Assembly: GCF_000346465.2 (NCBI RefSeq)
Contig: NC_034016.1
Span: 1,339,481 to 1,403,480, forward strand
Length of the DNA stretch: 64,000 nt
Origin: Prunus persica
Taxonomy: Eukaryota > Streptophyta > Magnoliopsida > Rosales > Rosaceae
Reading direction: 5' to 3'
A program made the translations under genes and the position numbers. Below are positions 63,536-64,000 of the stretch, piece after piece; positions within the stretch are counted from its first letter, which is position 1; every line of letters begins with the position of its first letter. The notes under the pieces were generated by a model that was not told the DNA's origin, ran no database searches, and saw nothing but the letters and a program-made list of their open reading frames with translations.

Positions 63536-64000
63536 GGTGGTGGAAGGGGCTTACCCAACTCTGCCTGGTCTCAATGTCTGAAACGCAGAATAAGGAGATG
63601 ATGGGATTAAAACACCCTTTTTTTCTTCTTCTTTTTCTGGATTTAAAAAAAAGTAAATAAAGACTTGCGGTTTTTTTATTTATTTTCCGTTACAGTCTAG
63701 TTTTGAGCAAATTAGTATAATCAATTAGGGTTGGGTACGATACGGTTCTCATCTCAACTTAAAACTGGAATTGGAACTGTATATTTGGTCTGGTCTGATT
63801 CAGGTACTCGAATTGATTTAGATCCAATTCAGTTCCGGTGTTTACAGTTTGGACCGACTCTTCATCTCAATTGAATTTTTTTATTCTTCTTCAATTTTTT
63901 TAAGTTTCAGCCCAATTAAAATTTAAAAACTTTTGAGCTTAATTATTAACGATTGGCCCAATTCATATACACATGTTGCAAATTGAATGAATTCATCAAG

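Larger units (their letters stand above)
60151..64000. repeat. Tandem segmental duplication, copy C (runs off the window)
   Basis: Near-identical to 50,501-54,342. The left edge (aggacgtaaaa) differs by a few bases from copy B. If the whole 9.66-kb unit was duplicated, a second PES gene should follow outside the window. Confidence 0.9.

Overview
This window is nuclear DNA from a flowering plant, most likely a eudicot. The evidence is short exons with long AT-rich introns, dense LTR retrotransposons and MITE-like elements, and proteins of plant type (Pescadillo, CDT1-like, DUF1985 transposon genes, a TNL-type leucine-rich repeat scrap). A Rosaceae-like source is my guess from the style of the TNL and retrotransposon sequences. 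There is no rRNA, CRISPR array or bacterial-type operon, and I saw no convincing tRNA gene.

Layout. 1-2.03 kb: a damaged copy (A) of a small gene family whose C-terminal exons look like the C-terminal winged helix of the replication-licensing factor CDT1. 2.03-6.84 kb: a Ty1/copia fragment (minus) abutting a 5'-truncated Ty3/gypsy chromovirus (plus). 6.84-11.37 kb: a DUF1985 transposon gene (minus) split by a 2,648-bp solo LTR with a clean 5-bp target duplication. 11.4-18.0 kb: a minisatellite, a 2,967-bp terminal-inverted-repeat (TIR) element carrying a resistance-gene fragment, and a broken arabinogalactan-protein-like gene. 18.0-19.7 kb: a fragment of the same LTR family and a second, decayed DUF1985 copy (plus). 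22.8-33.0 kb: a decayed Tat-type Ty3/gypsy element with gag, pol with an extra RNase H, and a long antisense ORF region. 33.0-34.7 kb: a probable copia LTR. 34.8-37.0 kb: a hAT-like MITE and a 1,480-bp PIF/Harbinger-type element with TTA duplications.

38.4-43.7 kb: copy D of the CDT1-like family, the best resolved older paralog. One of its introns holds a roughly 2.7-kb tandem array. 43.7-50.5 kb: mostly intergenic, with two MITEs and an unrecognised decayed gene. 50.5-54.3 kb (copy B) and 60.15-64.0 kb (copy C, running off the window) are almost identical and lie 9,658 bp apart. Between them is an apparently intact 13-exon PESCADILLO (PES) gene on the minus strand, whose exons join in frame to 590 codons.

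The most interesting theme is the CDT1-like cluster. Four same-strand copies share exon lengths of 42 and 88 nt. Three use a GC-AG intron where the older copy has GT-AG. Each complete locus has a RING-H2 coding segment just downstream. The copies show successive damage: a 5' deletion in A, and a 38-bp frameshifting deletion in C. PES (ribosome biogenesis and proliferation) and CDT1 (replication licensing) both belong to growth control, but I see nothing that shows functional coupling beyond adjacency.
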